Shown here: positions 16,769-25,101 of the stretch, piece by piece | Position numbering within the stretch: position 1 is the first letter of the stretch | Layout of the letters: the number at the start of each line of letters is the position of its first letter | From: CAZECE01 sp964510525 | GTDB lineage: Bacteria > Pseudomonadota > Gammaproteobacteria > Pseudomonadales > JANQJO01 | Direction of reading: 5' to 3' | Assembly: GCA_964510525.1 (NCBI GenBank) | Contig: CAZECE010000129.1 | Span: 1-46,113 of the forward strand | DNA length: 46,113 bases | Position numbers and translations under genes: made by a program | The notes under the pieces: generated by a model | Seen by the model: the letters and a program-made list of their open reading frames with translations, nothing else | Told to the model about the DNA's origin: nothing | Database searches by the model: none

Positions 16769-17425
16769 ATGAAACTGAGTAAAATCGAAATAAAACCCAC
16801 AAAATCGGCAAAATTCGGCATTATCTGGTTACATGGCTTAGGTGCAAATGGCCATGATTTTGAAAGCTTGGTGCCTGAACTCAACTTCCCCGACAAAGAT
16901 CACACCCACTTTATCTTCCCAAATGCCCCTATTCAGCCCGTTACCATCAATCAGGGCATGCGAATGCCATCTTGGTACGACATCTATGCCATCTCCACTG
17001 AACGTGATTTCAATCAAGACGACTTAAAACAATCTGCCACGGCCATTCAAGCGTTAATAGCTGAACTGATTAACTCTGGCATTCCCAGCCACAAAATTTT
17101 ACTCGCGGGTTTTTCTCAAGGGGGCGCAGTAGCCCTTGAAGCAGCTCTTACGTTTGAACAACCACTAGCGGCTCTGTTATGCCTTTCCACCTATTTCGCT
17201 ACAGAAAAAACCATTCAGAGGAACTCTGAGAACCATGGCCTGTCCATTGAGGTACATCACGGGTTGCAAGACCCAGTGGTACCTGAAGTTTTAGGACAAC
17301 GGTCTGTTAACGCCTTGAAAGCCATGGGTCACCCCGTGACTTACAAAACTTATGGCATGCCTCACGCTGTTTGCCCACCTCAGGTTAAAGATATCAGTAA
17401 CTTTATCCAAAGGAGCCTACAGTGA
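16769..17425 (+). CDS. Alpha/beta-hydrolase esterase (carboxylesterase/acyl-protein thioesterase type)
   Basis: A 218-residue single-domain hydrolase of the phospholipase/carboxylesterase family. The oxyanion region LHGLGANGHDF, nucleophile Ser116 in AGFSQGGA, acid Asp168 in HGLQDPVVP and base His199 in GMPHAVCP form the expected triad. No signal peptide is present, so it is cytoplasmic. The natural substrate is not predictable; small esters or acyl-thioesters are usual for the family. AGGA precedes the ATG. The 3' end overlaps the start of the MsrAB gene (GTGA), so the two are co-translated. Confidence 0.9.
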   Translation: MKLSKIEIKPTKSAKFGIIWLHGLGANGHDFESLVPELNFPDKDHTHFIFPNAPIQPVTINQGMRMPSWYDIYAISTERDFNQDDLKQSATAIQALIAELINSGIPSHKILLAGFSQGGAVALEAALTFEQPLAALLCLSTYFATEKTIQRNSENHGLSIEVHHGLQDPVVPEVLGQRSVNALKAMGHPVTYKTYGMPHAVCPPQVKDISNFIQRSLQ

Positions 17426-18585
17426 CTTTTTACTTACCTTCCATTAAAACACTTTTTTTTGCCCAGTTTTTTATTGCACTATTATTTATCACCTCATCAT
17501 TGTTTGGAGCATTGACCATGGCATCTGAAACCGGCAAAAAAGAAGAAACTAACAACAAAGAAGAAACGAGCGCCAAAGAAGTCGCCACGTTTGCCGGCGG
17601 CTGTTTTTGGTGTATGGAACCCGCTTTTGAAAAACTAGAAGGCGTTCATACAGTGGTATCTGGCTATATGGGCGGCCATACCAAGAACCCAACGTACGAG
17701 ACCGTCACTTCAGGCAACAGCGGTCATTATGAAGTTGTACAAATTGAATTTGATCCACAAAAAATTTCTTATGACACCTTAATCAGCGTTTTTTGGCAGC
17801 AAATCGATCCCACTGATGCCAAAGGCTCTTTTGTTGATCGTGGCGATCAATACCGCTCAGCCATTTTCACTCACTCAGAAACTCAGCAACAAGCGGCCAC
17901 GCGATCCAAACAAGCGCTGAGTAACAGCGGCAAATTCGACAAACCCATTGCCACAGAAATACTGTCGGCCGACACTTTTTATGTCGCTGAAAATTACCAC
18001 CAAGATTATTATAAAAACCACGCGTTGCGTTACAAGCTGTACCGCGCCAACTCAGGCCGGGACGACTTCATTAAACAACATTGGCAAGAAGAGCCTCCCA
18101 AAACCCAGTCAACTAAAACACAATCAACAAAAACCCATCAAAAAACCTACAAAAACCAGTATTCTGACGACGAACTCAAAGCCAAGCTCACCCCTAAGCA
18201 ATACGAGGTGACACAAAAAGACGGCACAGAGGCTCCGTTTAAAAACGAATTTTGGGATAATACCGAGCCTGGCATTTATGTTGATGTGGTCAGTGGAGAA
18301 CCCTTGTTCAGTTCCTTAGATCAATTTAAATCTGGCAGCGGCTGGCCCAGTTTCACCAAACCACTCGAACCCACGTTCATCACGGAAAAAGACGATCATA
18401 AATTCTTAATGTCTCGCACAGAGGTACGCAGTAAGCACGCAGACTCTCACCTCGGTCATGTTTTTAACGATGGTCCGGCACCAACCGGCATGCGTTATTG
18501 CATCAACTCCGCAGCTTTACGGTTTATTCCTAAAGACAAACTGGTTGATGAAGGTTACGAGCAGTATGTATCGCTCTTTGAATAA
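17422..18585 (+). CDS. msrAB: Exported methionine sulfoxide reductase MsrA-MsrB fusion
   Basis: One polypeptide of 387 residues reduces both stereoisomers of methionine sulfoxide. A hydrophobic segment at 9-32 is a signal peptide or anchor, placing the enzyme in the periplasm. MsrA (about 52-210) has catalytic Cys61 in GGCFWCMEP and later AENYHQDYY. MsrB (about 245-385) has FKSGSGWPSF, HADSHLGHVF and catalytic Cys360 in RYCINSA. The CxxC zinc pairs are absent, so it is the non-zinc type. Linkers carry short repeats (KEET twice after the signal, TQSTK twice between domains). The start is GTG at 17422 with AGGAG six bases upstream, overlapping the esterase stop. Electron donors for periplasmic MsrAB are usually membrane thiol-disulfide proteins; none is encoded here. 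Confidence 0.93.
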   Translation: MTFYLPSIKTLFFAQFFIALLFITSSLFGALTMASETGKKEETNNKEETSAKEVATFAGGCFWCMEPAFEKLEGVHTVVSGYMGGHTKNPTYETVTSGNSGHYEVVQIEFDPQKISYDTLISVFWQQIDPTDAKGSFVDRGDQYRSAIFTHSETQQQAATRSKQALSNSGKFDKPIATEILSADTFYVAENYHQDYYKNHALRYKLYRANSGRDDFIKQHWQEEPPKTQSTKTQSTKTHQKTYKNQYSDDELKAKLTPKQYEVTQKDGTEAPFKNEFWDNTEPGIYVDVVSGEPLFSSLDQFKSGSGWPSFTKPLEPTFITEKDDHKFLMSRTEVRSKHADSHLGHVFNDGPAPTGMRYCINSAALRFIPKDKLVDEGYEQYVSLFE

Positions 18586-18624
18586 CTCTTTAAATAAAAA
18601 AGCCATCTTTGTAGAAAAAGCAGC

Positions 18625-20868
18625 TTACTTGCTGGTATGGGTATAAACCCCATCCCATGATTCATCAAACCGGCGACGTTTTTTCAATTGCTGAATGCGA
18701 TCCAGATACACTTGGTATAACTTTTCTTCAGGGGCTTGTTTCTGCAAAGTAACCAGCCCTTCCTCAGCTTCCAGCCAAGCTTGTTGATAATAAAGCTCTA
18801 AACACGCTTCAAACGCCCGAATTTCGTCTAAGGTTTCAGCCAACACATCTCCAACATTGCCAACAGGTTCGAAAACCGTCACAGGTTCTTTTTTTCCTTT
18901 CACCCTCAAGCAATCTACTTTTCGATACACGAAATCAATCGCTTTATTTTTAGTGCTCTCACTGACTAGAATTCTTACTCCATAAAATTTTGTCAGGCCT
19001 TCCAGCCGAGACCCAAGATTAACAGCATCGCCTAATACGGTATAGGCTCGACGGTAGGTTGACCCCATATCCCCAACATTCATATCGCCCGTATTCAAGC
19101 CAATGCCAACATTAATTGGCGGCAACCCAATGTCTCGAAAAGAAACTTGCAATTGATCAACCACCTCCAACATAGTTAACGCCGCACCCACCGCATGATT
19201 CGCGTGCTCTTCATCCTCCATGGGAGCCCCCCAAAACGCCATGACCATATCGCCAACGTATTTATCAATGGTGCCTTTGTAGTTAAAAATAACTTCCGTA
19301 ATCGGCGTAAAGTAACGGTTTAACAAATCTTTTAACTCTTGCGCCGAAAGCGATTCCGACAGACTGGTAAAATCGCGGATATCACTGAACATCACCGTCA
19401 TGGGCTTGGTTTCACCATCAAAACCATAACTTTCTTCGTTCGCCATCATGGCCTTGATGTGTGCAGATGGTACGTATTGACCAAACATTTTTTGCAGCTG
19501 CATTCTTTGTAAACTTTGCCCAATAAAGCAAATCGGTAAATTAATCACACACAAGCCAAGCCACAGGAGCAATAACGACGCCAGAGGCAAATCCACCAAT
19601 TCATAACGCCATGCGGCAAGATTGCCCCCCACCATCAAGGCCCCTGACCCCAACAGCGTTAATAACAACGTACGAGGCGTTAAATTTGACAAAAACAACG
19701 CCAAAAAGCCCACTACCACAATCAAAAACAAGCTGATTTCTTTAGCGATATCTGGACGATAAGGAAATTGGGCATTGCCATCTAAGGTATTAAGGATGGC
19801 GTTAATCACATTGGCATGCACTTCAACACCTGGGTATTCTGTCCCCATGGGGGTCGCTCTTAAATCTTCCAACCCCATTGCCGATGTACCCACCAACGCA
19901 ATAGCGCCTTCTAACTCAGCGGTTGGCAGCTGATCGGGGCGCAAAATAAAATCACTGGCTGAAATGTAAGGATAACTCTTTGCCCCCCCCACGTAAGGGA
20001 CAAGCACTTGCGCCCTCGCGTCCGTTGGGATGCTATATTGACCAAGCCCTAAGGATTCAACACGTTTTTCATGACCCAAATCAACCGTTGCCAGTGAGAT
20101 TTCTTCCATCAACCAAAACTGGCGCACTAACTCTAACGCCAAACTTGAGTACAACTGGTTTTGATAACCTAAAACCAGCGGCACCCGCCTAACAATGCCG
20201 TCTTTGTCAGGAAAAGAATTAAAAAATCCAGCACTGAGTGCCGAATCCATTAACACAGCAAGGTTAGACGTGTAATTCGGCATCTCATAATAGGTTAACC
20301 GCTCCGACGCTAGATTCGTTTGTTCCTTCAAGACCAAAGACGCTGGCAACTTACCCTGCTCGACCCCCACCACATCGTGAAAGACATACCCTAAAATAGT
20401 CTCGCCACCCATGGCATCGGAAAACACTTGTTCGGGCTGCCAAATCGCTTGCCAATGCTGAGCAAAAGCGGCCTCAAACTCGGTGAGCTCTTTTCGATTT
20501 AACCAAGTGGTCACCGAGTCTTTCTCGGGTTCAGAAAAGACAATATCAAACCCAATCATGGCGACTCCAGCTGAGTAGGCACTTTGCACCAAGTCGGCCA
20601 TCACCACTCGTGACCAAGGCCACTGCCCCAGCTCAGCCAAACTGCTTTCATCAATATCAATGATGATCACAGGGGTTGAAGCCTGTTTGGCAAAGCGGGC
20701 TTGAGCCAGCGGAAACCTTAAGTCATAAATCAAATAATCCAGCCGCTCAATCAAGCTCACTTGATCATTCTCTCGTCCTTGAGCAAACCATAAAATGAGC
20801 AACACCCAAGATAATGTCAAAATGCGAGCAACCAGCTGGCTAACTCCACCCTGAAAGAGGAACCTCAT
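18625..20868 (-). CDS. CHASE2-domain class III adenylate cyclase
   Basis: Membrane-bound cyclase of 747 residues. An N-terminal membrane helix (about 12-30) is followed by an extracytoplasmic CHASE2 sensor domain (about 35-365), three transmembrane helices (about 375-450), and a catalytic class III cyclase domain (about 485-670). The metal aspartates are Asp496 (FSDIRDF) and Asp540 (YVGDMVMAFWG). The purine-selecting pair is Lys536 and Asp614 (VLGDAVNLGSRLE), which favours ATP over GTP. The transition-state Asn617 and Arg621 are also present, so the enzyme should be active. The stimulus sensed by CHASE2 is unknown. It diverges from a cyclic-nucleotide-binding protein gene at 21091, and crp lies 3.5 kb away, giving a plausible local cAMP circuit. 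The ribosome binding site is weak. A C8 run lies at 19983-19990 on the plus strand (G8 in the coding strand). Confidence 0.93.
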   Translation of the reverse strand: MRFLFQGGVSQLVARILTLSWVLLILWFAQGRENDQVSLIERLDYLIYDLRFPLAQARFAKQASTPVIIIDIDESSLAELGQWPWSRVVMADLVQSAYSAGVAMIGFDIVFSEPEKDSVTTWLNRKELTEFEAAFAQHWQAIWQPEQVFSDAMGGETILGYVFHDVVGVEQGKLPASLVLKEQTNLASERLTYYEMPNYTSNLAVLMDSALSAGFFNSFPDKDGIVRRVPLVLGYQNQLYSSLALELVRQFWLMEEISLATVDLGHEKRVESLGLGQYSIPTDARAQVLVPYVGGAKSYPYISASDFILRPDQLPTAELEGAIALVGTSAMGLEDLRATPMGTEYPGVEVHANVINAILNTLDGNAQFPYRPDIAKEISLFLIVVVGFLALFLSNLTPRTLLLTLLGSGALMVGGNLAAWRYELVDLPLASLLLLWLGLCVINLPICFIGQSLQRMQLQKMFGQYVPSAHIKAMMANEESYGFDGETKPMTVMFSDIRDFTSLSESLSAQELKDLLNRYFTPITEVIFNYKGTIDKYVGDMVMAFWGAPMEDEEHANHAVGAALTMLEVVDQLQVSFRDIGLPPINVGIGLNTGDMNVGDMGSTYRRAYTVLGDAVNLGSRLEGLTKFYGVRILVSESTKNKAIDFVYRKVDCLRVKGKKEPVTVFEPVGNVGDVLAETLDEIRAFEACLELYYQQAWLEAEEGLVTLQKQAPEEKLYQVYLDRIQQLKKRRRFDESWDGVYTHTSK

Positions 20869-21090
20869 CTCAAATCACCGAAAGAATCCACGCCCCATCT
20901 CTTGCACCACCAAAAAAGTCGATTAGAATACAGCTGGGTCTTTTTTCGTTGGCTAAACTGAATACTTAAAGCGTCAATTCCCACTGTTTGATTATGAGTG
21001 TTCGGGGCTATCAAAATAATATCCTTTAACCACGCAAGGAATGAGTTAACGCGGCTGAATACCACCGCTAGTTATCATTAAAGCAGTTTT

Positions 21091-22143
21091 ATGTCAGAAG
21101 AAAATCGCCAAAAGTTCATTGCGCTATTAAAAAAATACCGCCCTATAGACACACTCAGCGATGGTGCCGTCAGTGAATTAGCCACTCAAATATCCGTTAC
21201 TAAACAACCTGCAAACACCATGTTATTTAAACGCGAGCAGGCTAACCACCACCATTTTTATCTACTGGCCGGCAAAGTGGATTTGGTGGATGAAAAATTT
21301 AATATCACCACGATCTCCAGCCAACAGGATGAAGCCTTTAATCCACTCGACAACTCAGATCCACACACGGTTTCTGCCATCACCAAAACACAGGCGCGTA
21401 TCTTAAAGGTGTCGAAAGACAGGCTGGATTTGGTTTTAACCTGGGATCAAGCGGGTAATTATATGGTGGCTGATTTGAACCCTGGCGTTGACCAAGCGGA
21501 ACTGGATCGTGACTGGATGTCTTCATTACTGGGTTCTCGATTGTTCCAGCAAATCCCCCCCACCAATTTACAAGAGTTATTTGTAAAATTTACTGAAGTG
21601 CCCGTTAAAAAAGGTCATCGCGTGATTACCGAAGGCGACCAAGGGGATACCTTTTACGTCATTCAAAAAGGTGCCGCCCAAGTGCTGCGCACACTTGAAA
21701 GCCAAGAACAAAAAGTGCTCGCCACTCTCAGTCCTGGTGAGTACTTTGGTGAAGAAGCCCTGATTGGCAATACGGTTCGCAATGCCTCGGTCGAAATGAT
21801 CACCGACGGCATTGTCATGCAATTAGGTAAGGAAGATTTTAAAACCCTACTCGAAGAACCCGTTGTTCAATATATAAAAGAACCTGACTTAAAACAGTGG
21901 GATATTAAGAATAAAAAGTTTATTCGGCTGGATGTTCGCTTACCGGTTGAAATTTCCCCACAAGACAGAGAAACGCGAACGTTAATTCCGTTATCGGAGC
22001 TTAGAAACAAACTCGACACCCTAGACCAAGAAGTCACTTACGCAATCTGCCCAGAAGCCGGTCGCCGAGCCGTACTGGGTGCTTATCTTTTGAATGAATC
22101 CGGTTATGATGCTGTGGTTATCAAGGCCCCTCGGTCAAAATAA
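21091..22143 (+). CDS. Double cyclic-nucleotide-binding domain plus rhodanese-like protein
   Basis: Soluble 350-residue protein with three parts. A first cNMP-binding fold (about 20-115) lacks the binding cassette. A second, intact one (about 150-260) has the phosphate-binding cassette GEYFGEEALIGNTVRNASV, with Glu221 and Arg230. The C-terminal rhodanese-like domain (about 275-345) has Cys320 in CPEAGRR at the active-site loop. There is no helix-turn-helix, so it is not a Crp-type regulator. It may transmit cAMP binding to a sulfur- or phosphate-handling domain or to a partner. It starts 222 bp from the divergent cyclase gene and is followed 60 bp later by coq7. The family exists in other marine gammaproteobacteria as far as I know, but its function is not established. 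Confidence 0.85.
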   Translation: MSEENRQKFIALLKKYRPIDTLSDGAVSELATQISVTKQPANTMLFKREQANHHHFYLLAGKVDLVDEKFNITTISSQQDEAFNPLDNSDPHTVSAITKTQARILKVSKDRLDLVLTWDQAGNYMVADLNPGVDQAELDRDWMSSLLGSRLFQQIPPTNLQELFVKFTEVPVKKGHRVITEGDQGDTFYVIQKGAAQVLRTLESQEQKVLATLSPGEYFGEEALIGNTVRNASVEMITDGIVMQLGKEDFKTLLEEPVVQYIKEPDLKQWDIKNKKFIRLDVRLPVEISPQDRETRTLIPLSELRNKLDTLDQEVTYAICPEAGRRAVLGAYLLNESGYDAVVIKAPRSK

Positions 22144-22203
22144 ACGCTCATCACTGTAACAAATAAACTCTATAACAAATAATCACTGCAACCACTCACC
22201 ACT

Positions 22204-22845
22204 ATGACAACTCGGACAACTCGCCAATATCGACCCAGCGACCAACTCTGTATTAGACTCAACAAACTGCTGACCCGCGATACTAGGCCTTTACGCAGCA
22301 ATCCAGCCAACCAAGTGGCCGAATACCCTCTAACTGCAGAAGAAAAAAAACACAGCCAAGGGTTAATGCGAGTCGACCACAGCGGTGAAATTTGCGCCCA
22401 AGCCCTGTATCTCGGCCAAGCCTTAACAGCCAAATCTCCCGACATCAAACACCATCTACTCAAAGCCGCCGAAGAAGAACGTGATCACTTGATTTGGTGT
22501 CAAGAGCGCCTCGATGAGCTAAGCAGTCACAGCAGTCATTTAAACCCTCTATGGTATGCCCTCTCCTATGCACTCGGCGCAACCATGGGTCTGTGTGGTG
22601 ACAAAATCAGTTTAGGCTTTATTGCCGCAACAGAAGAGCTGGTCGGGGAACACTTACAAGCTCATTTAGAGAGCTTATCCACGAACGATAAAAAGAGCGT
22701 CGCGGTCCTAACTCAGATGTTAAGTGACGAAATACAACATGCCGAAGAAGCGTTAGAACAAGGCGGCCAAGCGTTTTCAGAAGAGACCAAAACCCTTATG
22801 CGTAAACTGGCTAAGCTGATGACGACAACCAGCTACCACTTCTAA
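22204..22845 (+). CDS. coq7: Demethoxyubiquinone hydroxylase Coq7
   Basis: Di-iron monooxygenase for the penultimate step of ubiquinone synthesis, membrane-associated. The 213-residue protein shows the carboxylate-bridged iron ligands: Glu62 in RVDHSGEICAQ, EEERDH (Glu92, His95), EELVGEH near 144-150 and DEIQHAE (Glu176, His179). A hydrophobic stretch (WYALSYALGATMGL) anchors it in the membrane. The order coq7-speD-osmC-crp matches Pseudomonas as I recall it. It converges on speD with a 51-bp gap and no clear hairpin. Confidence 0.96.
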   Translation: MTTRTTRQYRPSDQLCIRLNKLLTRDTRPLRSNPANQVAEYPLTAEEKKHSQGLMRVDHSGEICAQALYLGQALTAKSPDIKHHLLKAAEEERDHLIWCQERLDELSSHSSHLNPLWYALSYALGATMGLCGDKISLGFIAATEELVGEHLQAHLESLSTNDKKSVAVLTQMLSDEIQHAEEALEQGGQAFSEETKTLMRKLAKLMTTTSYHF

Positions 22846-22896
22846 AGGCCACCCACCCTAACGGTCTATTAAGTCTCAACAGCCAATTAAAAAGCA

Positions 22897-23688
22897 TTAC
22901 GCAATATTGCGGCCATAAAAAATCTCAAGCATTTCGGAGTGCAAACGTGAGCGGACATCTTCGCACTCAGCATCAGACAATGCCTCCGCCCCAGTGCCAA
23001 ACAAGTAATTATCCAGCTTGAATTCTTTCAACAGCATTTTGGTGTGAAAAATATTTTCTTGATACACGTTCATATCAATCATTTGATACGCCTGACGCGT
23101 ATCTTCCGATAAAAAGTTTTGAATCGAATTGATCTCGTGATCAATATAGTGCTTTGCACCATCGACATCTCGAGTAAAGCCTCGCACCTTATAATCCACC
23201 GTGACAATATCTGAATCAAAGCAATGAATCAGGTAATTCAGCGCCCGCAGCGGAGAAATCAAACCACAGGTCGCCACATCAATATCCACTCTAAACGTAC
23301 TGATACCATTGTCAGGGTGACTTTCAGGGTAGGTGTGCACTGTCACATGACTTTTATCCAAGTGCATCAATACGGTTTCTGGTAACGGGCCAGGCTCTTC
23401 TTTATTTGGCGTAACGCCTTCCACGGGATGCTCGGCTATCACCATAGCCACGCTGGCACCCTGAGGTTCGTAATCTTGGCGCGCAATATGAAGTACATTA
23501 GCTCCAATAATGCGCGTCACTTCCGTCAAAATTTGGGTCAAGCGTTCGGCATTATAGAGCTCATCAATGTATTCAATATATTCTTTACGGTGCTGGGGTG
23601 CTTTGGCATAACAGATATCATAAATATTAAAACTGAGTGACTTGGTCAAATTATTAAAGCCGTCCAGCTGTATTTTATTGCTATTCAT
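22897..23688 (-). CDS. speD: S-adenosylmethionine decarboxylase proenzyme
   Basis: Pyruvoyl enzyme that makes decarboxylated SAM, the aminopropyl donor for spermidine. It is the long enterobacterial-type form (263 residues). The self-cleavage site is HLDKSHVTVHTYPE, in which Ser113 becomes the pyruvoyl group of the alpha chain. The downstream FRVDIDVATCGLISPLRALNYLI and YKVRGFTRDVDG segments are typical. speE is not in the window. The ribosome binding site is poor. The OsmC-family gene ends 27 bp upstream on the same strand. Confidence 0.97.
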   Translation of the reverse strand: MNSNKIQLDGFNNLTKSLSFNIYDICYAKAPQHRKEYIEYIDELYNAERLTQILTEVTRIIGANVLHIARQDYEPQGASVAMVIAEHPVEGVTPNKEEPGPLPETVLMHLDKSHVTVHTYPESHPDNGISTFRVDIDVATCGLISPLRALNYLIHCFDSDIVTVDYKVRGFTRDVDGAKHYIDHEINSIQNFLSEDTRQAYQMIDMNVYQENIFHTKMLLKEFKLDNYLFGTGAEALSDAECEDVRSRLHSEMLEIFYGRNIA

Positions 23689-23715
23689 GATTCAGTACCC
23701 AACCAAACTCAATTT

Positions 23716-24162
23716 CTACCCCACCAGTTCAAAACTGTGAGTCACGTTAACACCGGCTTTTCCGAACATAATCGAAGCTGAACAATATTTTTCAGCCGAC
23801 AGTTCGATCGCTCTCGCCACCTTCTCTTCCATCAGAGGCTTACCTGAAGAAGCATCCCCTTCCACCAAAAAGTGCAAATGGATGCTGGTAAAAACCGCAG
23901 GCACAGCATCCGCTCGTTCTGCATTAATTTTGACGCGACAATCCTTAATTGGCTGTCGAGACTTCTCAAGAATCTGAATCACATCATAAGAGGCGCAACC
24001 GCCAACACCTAACAACAGCATTTCCATCGGCCGCACCCCAAAATGAGGCTCAGAGCCACCTTCATTTTCAGGCGCAGGACCGGCCATCATCACCTCAACG
24101 CCCTGCTGGCCACTGATACCTAAAAACTGCCGACGCCCCTGCCATACCACTTCTGTTTGCAT
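23716..24162 (-). CDS. OsmC-family protein (YhfA type)
   Basis: The 148-residue protein has the two redox cysteines of the OsmC/Ohr fold: Cys56 in GVGGCASYDV on the central helix and Cys127 in KYCSASIMF. The spacing and GVRPMEMLLLGVGG motif fit the YhfA branch rather than classic Ohr. YhfA-type genes sit divergent from crp in E. coli, exactly as here. A thiol-dependent peroxidase activity is typical of the superfamily, but for YhfA the role is not settled. The 275-bp gap to crp contains a perfect tandem duplication. Confidence 0.9.
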   Translation of the reverse strand: MQTEVVWQGRRQFLGISGQQGVEVMMAGPAPENEGGSEPHFGVRPMEMLLLGVGGCASYDVIQILEKSRQPIKDCRVKINAERADAVPAVFTSIHLHFLVEGDASSGKPLMEEKVARAIELSAEKYCSASIMFGKAGVNVTHSFELVG

Positions 24163-24244
24163 CTGTTTCTCTCTAGCCCAAAAAAGGCGCTTAGGTTAGC
24201 ATCAAGGCTCACACAAGAAAAGATCATTTTTAAACCAAATTACT

Positions 24245-24286
24245 ATCAATTCGCCTCCCCAAGAAATCAATTCGCCTCCCCAAGAA
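24245..24286. repeat. Perfect 2 x 21-bp tandem duplication upstream of crp
   Basis: Identical 21-base units lie at 24245-24265 and 24266-24286, about 150 bp before the crp start and 85 bp before the OsmC gene start. No palindromic Crp-type operator was seen in the unit. Confidence 0.95.
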
Positions 24287-24437
24287 ACTGTGTTGGTCCA
24301 TAGCCATTCGACTGCAAGTCGGCATTAAATCTCAAATAACACTCTAATCTAATAAGAATCTGTCTCTATCCTCACCCTAAAATCAATAAAGGATGTACAA
24401 TTAAAAGGTTAAGTTGATTATTTTAAAGGACACCTTC

Positions 24438-25064
24438 GTGAGTATTAACACGCTAATTCATGACAGCGAGAATTTTTTAAGCCACTGCCATCGACGAAAA
24501 TACCCCGCCAAAAGCACCATCATCTATGCAGGTGATGACTCCGATGCTCTCTACTATGTCGTTAAGGGCACCGTCACTGTGATGATCGAGGATGAAGAAG
24601 GTCGAGAAATGATCATTACCTACCTGAATGAAGGTGATTTTTTTGGCGAGATGGGCCTCTTCGACGAGACAGCCAGCCGAAGCGCTTGGATTAAAGCCAA
24701 AACAGAATGCGAAGTGGCAGAGATCAGCTATAAAAAGTTTCGAGAACTGGCTCAAGTAGATGCCGAAATCCTCTTTGCCGTCAGCGCCCAGCTGGCCGGT
24801 CGGCTGCGCGCAACGACTCGTAAAGTGGGTGATTTAGCCTTCTTAGACGTAACCGGACGCGTTGCTCACACCCTACTCGATCTTTGCAAACAGCCTGATG
24901 CCATGACGCACCCCGATGGCATGCAAATCAAAATCACTCGCCAAGAAATTGGTCGAATTGTGGGCTGCTCTCGCGAAATGGTCGGCCGAGTGCTCAAAAC
25001 CCTCGAGGATCAAGGGTTGGTTTCGGTAAAAGGCAAAACCATGGTGGTGTTTGGCACACGCTAA
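24438..25064 (+). CDS. crp: cAMP receptor protein (Crp/Vfr)
   Basis: Global cAMP-dependent transcription factor. The 208-residue protein has an N-terminal cAMP-binding barrel whose cassette GDFFGEMGLFDETASRSAWI keeps the Glu, Arg and Ser that contact cAMP. A dimerisation helix follows, then a C-terminal helix-turn-helix with ITRQEIGRIVGCSREMVGRVL, nearly the E. coli Crp recognition helix. The GTG start at 24438 has AAAGGA seven bases upstream and gives a normal Crp length. An in-frame TTG at 24414 has no such signal. The neighbours osmC, speD and coq7 match the vfr locus of Pseudomonas, so vfr is an equally valid name. cAMP may come from the cyclase encoded at 18625-20868. Confidence 0.96.
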   Translation: MSINTLIHDSENFLSHCHRRKYPAKSTIIYAGDDSDALYYVVKGTVTVMIEDEEGREMIITYLNEGDFFGEMGLFDETASRSAWIKAKTECEVAEISYKKFRELAQVDAEILFAVSAQLAGRLRATTRKVGDLAFLDVTGRVAHTLLDLCKQPDAMTHPDGMQIKITRQEIGRIVGCSREMVGRVLKTLEDQGLVSVKGKTMVVFGTR

Positions 25065-25101
25065 TCACTCACTTGATCACAAGCTTCACCACTCACATGC
25101 T

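Noticed and set aside
20865..21065. Open frame of 66 codons upstream of and overlapping the cyclase start (minus strand, ATGA overlap)
   Set aside because: No ribosome binding site and no recognisable sequence. It lies entirely in the divergent promoter gap and would start 26 bp from the opposing gene. More likely chance.
23733..23747. TGTGAGTCACG resembling a Crp operator near the OsmC gene
   Set aside because: It lies inside the coding region and the half-sites lack the six-base spacer of a Crp site.
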